From Phascolarctobacterium sp. (GTDB lineage: Bacteria > Bacillota > Negativicutes > Acidaminococcales > Acidaminococcaceae): 10,629 nt of DNA. Position 1 is the stretch's first letter. Every line of letters begins with the position of its first letter. The notes under the pieces are model-generated. The model had not been told where the DNA came from. It was given only the letters and a program-made list of their open reading frames with translations, and searched no databases. Shown piece by piece: positions 1 through 6,902 of this stretch. The stretch lies in contig DXVZ01000027.1 in the NCBI GenBank assembly GCA_019417125.1, positions 5,407-16,035 on the forward strand. The letters run 5' to 3'. Position numbers and translations under genes: made by a program.

Positions 1-364
1 CTATTCCGGCTTCACGCAAGCGGTTTAAGCCGCGCCCTGCTACCAGCGGATTAGGATCGGTAACGGCGCTGACCACGCGCTTAACGCCTGCCTTAATCAG
101 CGCTTCGCAGCAAGGGCCGGTTCTGCCGTAATGGCTGCACGGCTCCAGCGTAACATAAATTGTTGCGCCTTTTGCCTTTGCACCTGCCGCCGCTAAGGCA
201 TTGATTTCCGCATGCGGCTGCCCTGCTTTGTGGTGGTAACCTTCTCCAACGATTACGCCGTTACCATCAACAATTACGGCGCCAACCATCGGGTTCGGGC
301 TGGTTTCGCCCTCCGCTAAACGGGCAAGCTCAAGCGCATGCCGCATATATTTTACATCATCCAT
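1..364 (-). CDS. ribD: Riboflavin biosynthesis protein RibD, N-terminal deaminase part (cut by window edge)
   Basis: Translating the minus strand from the ATG at 364–362 gives 121 codons with no stop before the window edge. The product starts MDDVKYMRHALELARLAEGE. This is the deaminase domain of RibD, which converts the pyrimidine 2,5-diamino-6-ribosylamino-4(3H)-pyrimidinone 5'-phosphate in the second step of riboflavin synthesis. The zinc and catalytic signature is complete: H51-A-E53 (H zinc ligand, E proton shuttle) and P75-C76-x8-C85 within LEPCSHYGRTGPCC. The family motif TSPNPMVGAV (21–30) and the DPNPLVAGRG stretch (103–112) are also present. The C-terminal reductase domain of bifunctional RibD would lie beyond position 1 and cannot be judged. 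A strong Shine-Dalgarno AAGAAGGTG (378–370) supports the start. The gene follows an FMN riboswitch and terminator, which fits first place in a rib operon. Confidence 0.96.
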   Translation of the reverse strand, partial: MDDVKYMRHALELARLAEGETSPNPMVGAVIVDGNGVIVGEGYHHKAGQPHAEINALAAAGAKAKGATIYVTLEPCSHYGRTGPCCEALIKAGVKRVVSAVTDPNPLVAGRGLNRLREAGI

Positions 365-369
365 TTACA

Positions 370-378
370 CACCTTCTT
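370..378 (-). promoter_or_regulatory. Ribosome binding site of ribD
   Basis: AAGAAGGTG lies 5 nt before the ribD ATG on the minus strand. It sits directly after the U-tract of the upstream terminator, so the site is transcribed only when termination fails. It is not obviously sequestered in the terminator hairpin itself, which points to transcriptional rather than translational control. Confidence 0.85.
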
Positions 379-379
379 T

Positions 380-417
380 AAAATAAAAACAGCCAAAACC
401 TACGGGGTTTCAGCTGT
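380..417 (-). terminator. Rho-independent terminator of the FMN riboswitch
   Basis: On the minus strand, ACAGCTGAAACC (417–406) pairs with GGTTTTGGCTGT (400–389) in a 12-bp stem with two G·U wobbles and a CCGTA loop. A T-rich run (TTTTATTTT) follows immediately. This is a textbook intrinsic terminator between the FMN aptamer and ribD. It is the OFF state of the switch: with FMN bound, the hairpin should form and stop transcription before the ribD ribosome binding site. Confidence 0.93.
399..408 (-). other. Candidate antiterminator partner inside the terminator
   Basis: The minus-strand segment ACCCCGTAGG (408–399) covers the inner 5' arm, the loop and the start of the 3' arm of the terminator. 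It can pair with CCTTTGGGGT (534–525) at the 5' edge of the aptamer: GGGGT with ACCCC, then one U·G wobble and one U·U mismatch, then CCT with AGG. This pairing would break both P1 and the terminator, making it a plausible FMN-free antiterminator. The complementarity is seen directly. The regulatory role is inferred and no fold was computed. Confidence 0.45.
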
Positions 418-430
418 AAAAATCAGTTCT

Positions 431-535
431 GCCTTTTCTCATCCAGACTCTACTGTCGGTACCGGAATTACACCGGTTCATGCTCACGCTCGCGGACTTT
501 ACCGCCGGCTGGGAATTTCACCCTACCCCAAAGGC
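431..535 (-). ncRNA. FMN riboswitch aptamer (RFN element)
   Basis: The minus strand from 535 to 431 carries the conserved RFN-element blocks in order: GGGGTAGGGTGAAATTCCC, CCGGCGGTAAAGTCCGCGAG, the arm ACCGGTGTAATTCCGGT, then ACCGACAGTAGAGTCTGGAT and GAGAAAAGG. The outer helix P1 closes with GCCTTT (535–530) pairing AAAGGC (436–431). P2 closes with GGG/CCC around TGAAATT. The variable arm between GCGAGC and the ACCGG stem is short. The element binds flavin mononucleotide and here precedes an intrinsic terminator and ribD, so FMN should shut off the riboflavin genes. Identification rests on near-consensus primary sequence in the unpaired core, and the class is well established. Confidence 0.97.
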
Positions 536-555
536 CTTTATTAAATTACGAAAAT

Positions 556-584
556 AATATAACACAAACTTATGTGCCCGTCAA
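556..584 (-). promoter_or_regulatory. Sigma-A-type promoter of the ribD riboswitch leader
   Basis: The minus strand shows -35 TTGACG (584–579), a spacer of exactly 17 nt and -10 TATATT (561–556). Each box has one mismatch to the vegetative consensus. The -35 box overlaps the TGA stop codon of the Nudix gene (583–581). Transcription would begin near 550–547, about a dozen bases before the FMN aptamer, giving a leader of about 185 nt before ribD. Spacing and position relative to the riboswitch make this convincing, although no start site has been measured. Confidence 0.82.
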
Positions 585-1144
585 ATGAAGTTTTTGTTAA
601 ATAACAGCATCATGCACAAGGCGCTTAAAGTTTTAGCGTCAAAAATTTCTTCTTCCAGCAGCATACGGCGCACTTCTTCTGGCTTTAATACCGCAATGTC
701 AATAAATTCGTCCTCATCGGTATGCTGTTCAAATTTTTTCAGCCCTTTTGCGGCATATAAATGGATTACTTCATCAGTAAAGCCCGGCGTGGTAACAATG
801 CTGGTCAGTTTCTGCCATTCTTCAGCGATGTAGCCCGTTTCTTCTGAAAGTTCGCGTTTGGCGCACTCCAGCGGGTCTTCGTCTCCGTGGTCCAGCTTAC
901 CGGCAGGCAGTTCGTACAAAACGCTGCCGACCGCATAACGGTACTGTTTAACAAAAATAATGCTGCCGTTATCCAACACCGGTACAACGCACACTGCGCC
1001 CGGATGGGCAATCAGCTCGCGCGTAGTCTGCCTGCCGTTGGGCAGCGTAACAGTATCCACCATTACTTTTAAAAGCCTGCCGTCAAAGCCATGCTTGCGG
1101 CTGACAAATTTTTCGTCAAGGTTATCCTGATGTATTTTTTTCAT
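581..1144 (-). CDS. Nudix hydrolase, ADP-ribose pyrophosphatase type
   Basis: The product is a 187-residue Nudix hydrolase that probably cleaves ADP-ribose or a related nucleoside diphosphate derivative to AMP plus a phosphate sugar. The Nudix box runs from G82 to Y105, with PAGKLDHGDE followed by RELSEETGY, and contains R97, E98, E101 and E102. It is followed by the TPGFTDEVIHLY stretch (119–130) typical of NudF/ADPRase proteins. The box is one residue longer than the usual Gx5Ex7REUxEExGU between the glycine and the arginine. I chose the ATG at 1144 (MKKIHQDNLD). It lies 4 nt after the recN stop and 5 nt after an AGGGTG ribosome binding site. An in-frame ATG at 1228 would add 28 residues lying wholly within or just past recN, with no family resemblance. 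Substrate choice is inferred; FAD or other dinucleotides cannot be excluded. Confidence 0.92.
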   Translation of the reverse strand: MKKIHQDNLDEKFVSRKHGFDGRLLKVMVDTVTLPNGRQTTRELIAHPGAVCVVPVLDNGSIIFVKQYRYAVGSVLYELPAGKLDHGDEDPLECAKRELSEETGYIAEEWQKLTSIVTTPGFTDEVIHLYAAKGLKKFEQHTDEDEFIDIAVLKPEEVRRMLLEEEIFDAKTLSALCMMLLFNKNFI

Positions 1145-1155
1145 AATATCACCCT
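1145..1155 (-). promoter_or_regulatory. Ribosome binding site deciding the Nudix start
   Basis: AGGGTG (1155–1150) overlaps the recN stop codon TGA (1151–1149) and lies 5 nt before the ATG at 1144. This supports the shorter 187-residue Nudix product and indicates translational coupling to recN. Confidence 0.75.
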
Positions 1156-2831
1156 GCATGTTTAAAATTAGCGGCGTTTGCCAGTAATTCTTCGGCATTT
1201 TTGCGTGCCGCTGCGCTGGTATTACCACCTGCTGTCATACGCATCAGTTCGTCAATGCGCCCTTCTTCGTCCAGCACGTTCAGCAGCGTTTGGGTACGCC
1301 CCTGAGCGCTGACCTTGCTGATTTTAATATGGCGGTCGGCAAAGCTGGCAATCTGCGGCAGATGCGTAATGCAGATAACCTGCCCGTGGCGCGCAATAAC
1401 GGCGATTTTTTCCGCCATTTTCTGCGCTGTTACGCCGCCAATGCCGGTGTCAATTTCATCAAAAATCATCGTTGGTACACCAAGTTCATTAAACAAAACG
1501 GTTTTTACTGCTAACGCAATACGCGACAACTCACCGCCGGAGGCAACTTTAGATAACTCCATTAGAGGTTCACCGGCGTTTGCCGAAAATAAAAACGCCA
1601 TATCATCACGCCCGCTGACGGTAAAATCATCTTTTGGCGTAAATTTGATTTCAATTTTACCCTGCGGCATCGCCAAATCGGCAATATGTCTGGTAATTTC
1701 TTTAGTTAGCAAAGTGGCATACTTTTGACGCAGAGCCGTTAAATTATCTGCCAGCTTTTCCAAAGCGGCTGCCGCTTTTGCTAACTCCTTTGTTTTTAAA
1801 TCAATACTGCGGTCAATTTCCTGCAAATCTTCAGCCTCATGCTGTATTTTAGCTAAATAATCATTAATGGCGTCATAATCGGCACCGTATTTTTTTTGCA
1901 GTTTATACCATAAATCCAGGCGCTGTTCAACAAAGGCAGAACGCTCTGTATCAAATTCGTTATTTTCTATGTAATCAATCAGGTTTTTGTGGCATTCTTC
2001 TAATGTCAGCCAGCAGCTTTCCAAAAGTTCGGCGTTCTCGGCAAGTGCTGCGTCATAACGTGCAGCGTTTTCAATTTTGCTTTTTGCCTCCGCCACAGCG
2101 TCAAGGGCGCTGTATTTGCCGTCCAAAATCTCGTTTGTATCGCTTACCGCCTGCATAATTTTGCCGCTGTTCTGCAAGCGTTTCCACTCTTCCTGCAAAC
2201 CTTCCAATTCGCCGGGCTGCAAACCGGCGTTTGTAATTTCGTCAATTTCCCATTCCAAGCGGTCTAAAATACGCTCACGGTCCTGCCCCATGTTTTGCAG
2301 ACGTTCCAATTCTTCCTTAACGCTATTATATTCGTCAAATATTTTGCGGTACTCCTCAAGTACCGGCGCAATTTCTTCTCTGCCGAATAAATCAGTCAGC
2401 TGCTGCGGAAAGGCAGCTTTTAATAAAGCCTGGTTTTCGTGCTGCCCGTGTACGTCTACCAGCACTGCCGCGAAAGCGCGCACTACGGCAACAGGCACCT
2501 GCACGCCGTTAATGCTTGCCTGGCTTTTACCGGCAGCAGTTATGCGGCGGCGTAAAAAAAGCCCGTCCTCGTAATCAATGCCCTGTTCCTCCAGCAGTTT
2601 TTGGGCAGCCGGGCAGTCATCAATATCAAAAACCGCCTGCACCGTCAAAGCGTCAGTACCACTGCGTACATAATCGGCAGAAGCCCTCGCGCCCAGCGCA
2701 ATGCTGAAAGCGTCAATCAAAATTGATTTACCGGCGCCGGTTTCACCCGTAAAAACATTAAAGCCGCTGGTAAATTCTACTTTGGCATCTTCAATTAAAG
2801 CAAAATTATGTACATGTAAAGCCTGAAGCAT
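1149..2831 (-). CDS. recN: DNA repair protein RecN
   Basis: RecN is an SMC-like ATPase that acts in the cytoplasm in double-strand break repair and recombination, holding broken ends and assisting RecA. All nucleotide-binding motifs of the family are visible in its 560 residues. Walker A GETGAGKS is at 29–36, the VDVHGQHENQ loop at 125–134, the ABC signature SGGELSR at 431–437, Walker B TMIFDEID at 454–461 and the switch region ITHLPQIASFAD at 488–499. The middle (about 150–380) is Glu/Lys/Leu-rich and helical, matching the short coiled coil of RecN. Length is normal. The ATG at 2831 has an AAGAGG site overlapping the argR stop, 12 nt after which the gene begins. The argR–recN neighbourhood is conserved in Firmicutes. 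No LexA box is visible in the short junction, so expression probably depends on the operon. Confidence 0.97.
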   Translation of the reverse strand: MLQALHVHNFALIEDAKVEFTSGFNVFTGETGAGKSILIDAFSIALGARASADYVRSGTDALTVQAVFDIDDCPAAQKLLEEQGIDYEDGLFLRRRITAAGKSQASINGVQVPVAVVRAFAAVLVDVHGQHENQALLKAAFPQQLTDLFGREEIAPVLEEYRKIFDEYNSVKEELERLQNMGQDRERILDRLEWEIDEITNAGLQPGELEGLQEEWKRLQNSGKIMQAVSDTNEILDGKYSALDAVAEAKSKIENAARYDAALAENAELLESCWLTLEECHKNLIDYIENNEFDTERSAFVEQRLDLWYKLQKKYGADYDAINDYLAKIQHEAEDLQEIDRSIDLKTKELAKAAAALEKLADNLTALRQKYATLLTKEITRHIADLAMPQGKIEIKFTPKDDFTVSGRDDMAFLFSANAGEPLMELSKVASGGELSRIALAVKTVLFNELGVPTMIFDEIDTGIGGVTAQKMAEKIAVIARHGQVICITHLPQIASFADRHIKISKVSAQGRTQTLLNVLDEEGRIDELMRMTAGGNTSAAARKNAEELLANAANFKHAG

Positions 2832-2843
2832 CTTGCCAACCTC

Positions 2844-3317
2844 TTATTTTTTAGCAAATCTTGCCATAAATATTTCTGCATTTTCCGGTTTGTCGATTGC
2901 GACAAAAATCGTATCGTCACCGGCAACGGTGCCCAAAACCTCGGGCCATTTCATATAATCAAGCGCCAGCGCCACAGAAGACGCAGCACCTGGCAGGCTG
3001 TGAATTACCACCAGGTTACCGCCTGCCCTGATGTTTAAAACGGAATCGCGCAAGACACGCTCCATTCTGCCGGAATTTAGCAGTGCGTTCTGGTCTTTAG
3101 GAAAAGCGTAATAATAACGCCCTGCCGCGTCGGGCACTTTAATCAGCATCAGCTCTTTAATATCGCGGGAAACCGTTGCCTGCGTAACTTCTATGCCGCC
3201 GGCGCGCAAAGCCGCTGCCAGTTCGTCCTGGGTTTCGATTTTCTGCGATTCAATAATACTTTTAATTTTAGCATGGCGGTTTGTTTTTAATTGTTTTACA
3301 GATACTTCTTCGGTCAT
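2844..3317 (-). CDS. argR: Arginine repressor ArgR (AhrC family)
   Basis: The gene encodes the 157-residue hexameric repressor that binds L-arginine and controls arginine biosynthesis and catabolism genes. The N-terminal winged helix-turn-helix (about 13–75) contains the recognition segment TQATVSRDIKEL (45–56). The C-terminal oligomerisation and arginine-binding domain shows LPGAASSVALALD (108–120) and GTVAGDDTIFV (129–139), in which the Asp pair contacts arginine. Length is typical. The start ATG shares an ATGA overlap with the nadK stop and has a good GAGGAAAC site ending 4 nt upstream, so translation should be coupled to nadK. The gene sits before recN as in Bacillus. I saw no convincing ARG box in this window, so self-regulation is not supported here. 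Confidence 0.97.
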   Translation of the reverse strand: MTEEVSVKQLKTNRHAKIKSIIESQKIETQDELAAALRAGGIEVTQATVSRDIKELMLIKVPDAAGRYYYAFPKDQNALLNSGRMERVLRDSVLNIRAGGNLVVIHSLPGAASSVALALDYMKWPEVLGTVAGDDTIFVAIDKPENAEIFMARFAKK

Positions 3318-4189
3318 TTTGTTTCCTCATTTCCGCAGGTACGCATCAGTTTTTGCTGCCAGGTCTCATAATAGCTTCTGCCATTTAGGCGGATTAACCT
3401 GACAGGTTCGGGGTTCTTTTCAATCCGTATAATATCATGCTCGCCAACAGAAGCAGCAATTTCGCCGTCTGCCGACAGCAGCAGTTCCTCATAAGGCGGC
3501 ACTGCCGTTATTTCTATAAGATTGTTGCCCGGTATGATAAGCGGGCGTGTATATAAAGCGTGGGCGCAGATAGGCGTTATAATCGACACATCAAGGCTTG
3601 GGTGCACCAAAGGGCCGCCTGCCGACAAAGAATACGCAGTTGAGCCTGTTGCCGTCGCTACAATTAAGCCGTCCGCTGCATAAATACCGGAATGTTTGCC
3701 GTTAATTTTAAGTTCCAGATGCGCCAGTTTAGAGATGTGCCCTTTTGCAACAACCATATCGTTAAGCGCATGCGCCTGCACCGTAATTTCGCCATTTTTA
3801 ACAACACTTGCATGCAGCTGGCTGCGTTCTTCCAGTTCAAATTCGTCACGCGCCAGTTTTTGCAGCGCCTTTTCCAAATCGCTCATTTCGGTTTCGGCTA
3901 AAAAACCAAGCTTGCCAAAATTTACACCGAACACCGGAATTTTTAAAGGTGAAAGATGGCGCGCCATCTGCAAAAAAGTTCCGTCGCCGCCCAGCGAGAT
4001 GCCTGCATCCATTTTAAGCAGCGAATCAGTGCGGTTTAAATCGTAGCTCTCGCTGTTTGCGGCAGCCATTTCCTGCGGCAGCAGGGTTTTTATGCCATAT
4101 TTTTGCAGCAATGCCAAAATATCCGGCAGGCAGCCGCGCACTTTGTCCTTTTGCATATTGGGGAACAGCCCTATTGTTGATACGGACAT
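3314..4189 (-). CDS. nadK: NAD kinase
   Basis: NAD kinase phosphorylates the 2'-hydroxyl of NAD's adenosine ribose to make NADP, the cytoplasmic source of reducing cofactor for biosynthesis. The 291-residue product carries GGDGT (67–71) with the catalytic Asp, FGVNFGKLGFLAE (87–99), the conserved LND (142–144) and the Gly/Thr-rich ATATGSTAYSLSAGGP segment (178–193). All are family hallmarks. Length is normal for the bacterial enzyme. The ATG at 4189 is preceded by AAGAAGGTG ending 5 nt upstream, almost identical to the ribD site, and begins 12 nt after the tlyA stop. Its 3' end overlaps argR by 4 nt. Placement between tlyA and argR is common in Clostridia and Negativicutes but not in Bacillus. 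Confidence 0.97.
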   Translation of the reverse strand: MSVSTIGLFPNMQKDKVRGCLPDILALLQKYGIKTLLPQEMAAANSESYDLNRTDSLLKMDAGISLGGDGTFLQMARHLSPLKIPVFGVNFGKLGFLAETEMSDLEKALQKLARDEFELEERSQLHASVVKNGEITVQAHALNDMVVAKGHISKLAHLELKINGKHSGIYAADGLIVATATGSTAYSLSAGGPLVHPSLDVSIITPICAHALYTRPLIIPGNNLIEITAVPPYEELLLSADGEIAASVGEHDIIRIEKNPEPVRLIRLNGRSYYETWQQKLMRTCGNEETK

Positions 4190-4201
4190 TTTTACACCTT
4201 C

Positions 4202-5014
4202 TTATTTTCCGTTGGTATCAAGCGTTAAATGTGAGCTTTTTACAATTTCTTCCGGGTTTACATCAACATCTTCCGCGTCAGCCGCATTTTTTAAATACAG
4301 CAGGTATTCTATATTGCCTTCCGGCCCTTTAACTGGTGAATAATCAAGACCGGCAATTTTAAAATTCAATTCTTTGGCAATGGAAATAACATTATTAATA
4401 ACCGTTAAATGCACTGCCGGGTCGCGCACAACTCCCTTTTTGCCAACATTTTCCTTACCGGCTTCAAACTGCGGCTTAATAAGCGCAATAACAATACCGT
4501 CGCCAGCAAGAATCTTCTTTACCGCAGGCAGCACCTTATCAAGCGAAATAAAAGCAACATCAATAGTTGCCGCATCAACCTTTTCTGGCAAGCTGTCTGC
4601 TTCTAAATAACGCACATTGGTTCGTTCCATATTAATTACGCGCTCGTCACTGCGCAGTTTCCACGCCAGCTGTCCGTAGCCGACGTCGATAGCGTACACG
4701 CGCGCAGCGCCGTTCTGTAAAGCGCAGTCCGTAAACCCGCCGGTAGAAGCGCCAATATCTGCCGCCACCTTACCTGTTAAATCAAGGTTAAAACAGGCAA
4801 CGGCTTTTTCAAGTTTCAAACCGCCGCGGCTAACATATTTAAGGCCGCCGCCCAAGAGGCGGATTACCGCGTCAGGCGCAACCTGCGTGCCGGTTTTATC
4901 AATTTTCTGTTCGTTTACAAGCACCTGACCTGCCATAATAGCTGCCTGGGCGCGTGAGCGCGATTCAAAAAAGCCGCGCTCAACAAGCAGTGTGTCTAAC
5001 CGTTCTTTTTTCAC
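4202..5014 (-). CDS. tlyA: TlyA family rRNA 2'-O-methyltransferase with S4 domain
   Basis: The 270-residue protein joins an N-terminal S4 RNA-binding domain (about 3–60: RLDTLLVERG, SRSRAQAAIMAG, GQVLVN) to an FtsJ/RrmJ-like SAM methyltransferase fold. The SAM motif is ADIGASTGGFTDC (85–97). Residues K67, D152, K180 and E236 sit where the family's catalytic tetrad is expected, all with a constant offset to the mycobacterial protein as I recall it. The family is often annotated as hemolysin, but the supported role is ribose methylation of ribosomal RNA. The start is GTG at 5014–5012, with GGAG 6 nt upstream. The overlapping ATG at 5016 is followed directly by TGA and cannot be the start. The gene begins 1 nt after the dxs stop, so coupling is likely. 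The exact target nucleotides are not predictable from sequence. Confidence 0.94.
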   Translation of the reverse strand: MKKERLDTLLVERGFFESRSRAQAAIMAGQVLVNEQKIDKTGTQVAPDAVIRLLGGGLKYVSRGGLKLEKAVACFNLDLTGKVAADIGASTGGFTDCALQNGAARVYAIDVGYGQLAWKLRSDERVINMERTNVRYLEADSLPEKVDAATIDVAFISLDKVLPAVKKILAGDGIVIALIKPQFEAGKENVGKKGVVRDPAVHLTVINNVISIAKELNFKIAGLDYSPVKGPEGNIEYLLYLKNAADAEDVDVNPEEIVKSSHLTLDTNGK

Positions 5015-5024
5015 ATTAATCTCC
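5012..5024 (-). promoter_or_regulatory. tlyA start region: GGAG site, decoy ATG and GTG start
   Basis: The minus strand reads GGAGATTAATGTGAAA. The dxs stop TAA (5018–5016) overlaps an ATG (5016–5014) whose next codon is TGA. The real start is the GTG at 5014, in frame with the S4 domain and 6 nt after GGAG. Confidence 0.75.
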
Positions 5025-6902
5025 GCTGTTTAAAAATTCCGTAATACGTTTAACAATACCCTCCTGGTCAAGCCCAATATCATGCATTAAAAGCGGTTTG
5101 GCGCCATGGGGTATATATTTATCTGGTATGCCAAGGTTAAGCACTTTAACGCTTTCCAGCATGCCGTTTTCATTAAGCACTTCCAGTACGGCGCTGCCCG
5201 CGCCGCCTTTTACAGAGCCTTCTTCCATCGTTACTATGTATTTATACTGCCGGGCAGTATTTACCAAAAGCTCGCTGTCCAGCGGCTTTACAAAACGCAT
5301 ATTTATTACGCCAGCGCTGATGCCGTTTTCTGCAAGCGTTGCTGCGGCTTTCAGCGCTTCGCTGACCATACTGCCAACAGCCCAGATGCACACGTCTTTG
5401 CCTTCTGTCAAAACTTCCGCCTTGCCGATAGGCAAAGTATGAAGCGGTTCCGTAATATCAACGCCTATGCCGCTGCCGCGCGGATAACGCAAAGAAACAG
5501 GGCCGTTAAACTGCACGGCGGTTGCCAGCATGTGGCGCAGTTCGTTTTCATCTTTTGGAGCCATAATTGTCATCTGCGGTATTAAACGCAGGTACGAAAA
5601 ATCATAAACGCCGTGGTGCGTGTAACCGTCGTCGCCAACTAATCCGGCGCGGTCCAGCCCCAGCACTACTGGCAGGTTCTGCATGGCAATATCGTGCAGA
5701 ACGGAATCATACGCCCTCTGCAAAAAGGTAGAATACACAGCAACTACCGGACGCAGCCCAGCTGCTGCCATACCTGCCGCCGATGTTACGGCGTGCTGTT
5801 CAGCAATACCGACATCAAAAAATCTGTCCGGGTACGCATCGGCAAAATAGTTTAAGCCTGTGCCATCCGGCATAGCCGCCGTAATAGCAACAATTTTTTT
5901 ATCATCCTTAGCAAGCTGCACCAGCGTTTTGCCAAAAACTTCTGTATATGTAACCGGCGCATTAGGGTTAGTAATTTTTTTGCCGGTTTCAATTTCAAAC
6001 GGGCCTGTACCGTGAAATTTATTCGGGCTTTTTTCGGCAGGCTCATAGCCTTTGCCTTTTTTTGTAATAACGTGAATGATAACCGGCCCCGGAGTCTGCT
6101 TAGCGGTTTCCAGCACCTCAACAAGATGTTCCAGATTATGCCCGTCTACCGGTCCGAAATATTTAAAACCTAAATGTTCAAATACGGAGCCAGGCACGAG
6201 CAGATACTTAACACTGCCTTTTACGCGGCGCACAATGTTAATAATATTCTCGCCGTAATTTTTACGTTTCAGCCAGCCTTCAAGGTCTTTTTTTATGCGC
6301 GTATAGGTTTTTGCCGTACGCAGCTGATAGAGGTAATCACTCATAGCGCCGACGTTTTTGGCAATAGACATCTCATTATCGTTTAAAATAACTATCAGCT
6401 TTTTCTGTAAATCACCGGCGTTATTCAAAGCTTCATACGCCATGCCGCCGGTCATCGAGCCATCGCCGATAACAGCGATAACTTCGTTGTCCCCGCTCCT
6501 TAAATCACGCGCAATAGCCATGCCCAGCGCCGCCGATATCGATGTGCTGGAATGGCCTGTGCCAAAAGCATCATACTCACTTTCCTGAATTTTTGGAAAA
6601 CCGGAAATGCCGTTATATTGGCGCAGAGTTTTAAAAGCCTCGCGCCGCCCTGTAATAATTTTATGAATATAGGATTGATGTCCGACGTCCCAGATGATTT
6701 TATCTTTGGGGCAGTTAAAAACTTTATGCAGTGCAAGCGTCAGCTCCACAACGCCAAGGTTGGGCGCCAAATGCCCGCCGTTTTTAGAGATGACCTCAAT
6801 CATATACTGTCGTATCTCGGCTGCCAGCTCGTTTAAAGCGTCATAATTTAATTTTTTTATATCTTCAGGTGAATCAATCTTTTTTAATAGTCCGGCTGTC
6901 AT
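5016..6902 (-). CDS. dxs: 1-deoxy-D-xylulose-5-phosphate synthase
   Basis: Dxs condenses pyruvate and glyceraldehyde 3-phosphate, using thiamine diphosphate, into 1-deoxy-D-xylulose 5-phosphate, the entry step of the MEP isoprenoid pathway. The 628-residue protein has the expected motifs: GGHLAPNLG (42–50), DVGHQSY (72–78), the thiamine diphosphate motif GDGSMTGG through LNDNEMSI (146–180), GIAEQHA with the catalytic Glu368 (365–371), GLDRAGLVGDDG (415–426) and RYPRGSG (472–478). Length is normal. The ATG at 6902 is the only sensible in-frame start. Its AGGAAGG site is 12 nt away, longer than usual, with a two-codon mini-ORF between. The gene follows ispA, so the first step of isoprenoid precursor supply and farnesyl diphosphate formation share a transcript. 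Confidence 0.97.
   Translation of the reverse strand: MTAGLLKKIDSPEDIKKLNYDALNELAAEIRQYMIEVISKNGGHLAPNLGVVELTLALHKVFNCPKDKIIWDVGHQSYIHKIITGRREAFKTLRQYNGISGFPKIQESEYDAFGTGHSSTSISAALGMAIARDLRSGDNEVIAVIGDGSMTGGMAYEALNNAGDLQKKLIVILNDNEMSIAKNVGAMSDYLYQLRTAKTYTRIKKDLEGWLKRKNYGENIINIVRRVKGSVKYLLVPGSVFEHLGFKYFGPVDGHNLEHLVEVLETAKQTPGPVIIHVITKKGKGYEPAEKSPNKFHGTGPFEIETGKKITNPNAPVTYTEVFGKTLVQLAKDDKKIVAITAAMPDGTGLNYFADAYPDRFFDVGIAEQHAVTSAAGMAAAGLRPVVAVYSTFLQRAYDSVLHDIAMQNLPVVLGLDRAGLVGDDGYTHHGVYDFSYLRLIPQMTIMAPKDENELRHMLATAVQFNGPVSLRYPRGSGIGVDITEPLHTLPIGKAEVLTEGKDVCIWAVGSMVSEALKAAATLAENGISAGVINMRFVKPLDSELLVNTARQYKYIVTMEEGSVKGGAGSAVLEVLNENGMLESVKVLNLGIPDKYIPHGAKPLLMHDIGLDQEGIVKRITEFLNSGD

Noticed and set aside
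338..544. Plus-strand 68-codon open frame across the ribD leader
   Set aside because: It is the complement of the FMN riboswitch and terminator and part of the ribD start. Its sequence is explained by RNA structure and it has no protein family features.
581..1228. Longer 215-residue version of the Nudix protein starting at 1228
   Set aside because: The additional 28 residues lie almost entirely inside recN in another frame, and there is a well-placed ribosome binding site for the ATG at 1144.
2077..2574. 165-codon plus-strand open frame opposite recN
   Set aside because: It lies wholly antisense to a clear recN coding region, has a Ser/Cys-rich low-complexity composition typical of a shadow frame, and has no supporting ribosome binding site.
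2844..3330. Possible ARG box for argR autoregulation
   Set aside because: No pair of imperfect palindromes resembling ARG boxes was seen at the nadK/argR junction, which is only an ATGA overlap within an operon.
5098..5585. Two overlapping plus-strand open frames opposite dxs
   Set aside because: Both are antisense shadows of the conserved Dxs C-terminal domain.
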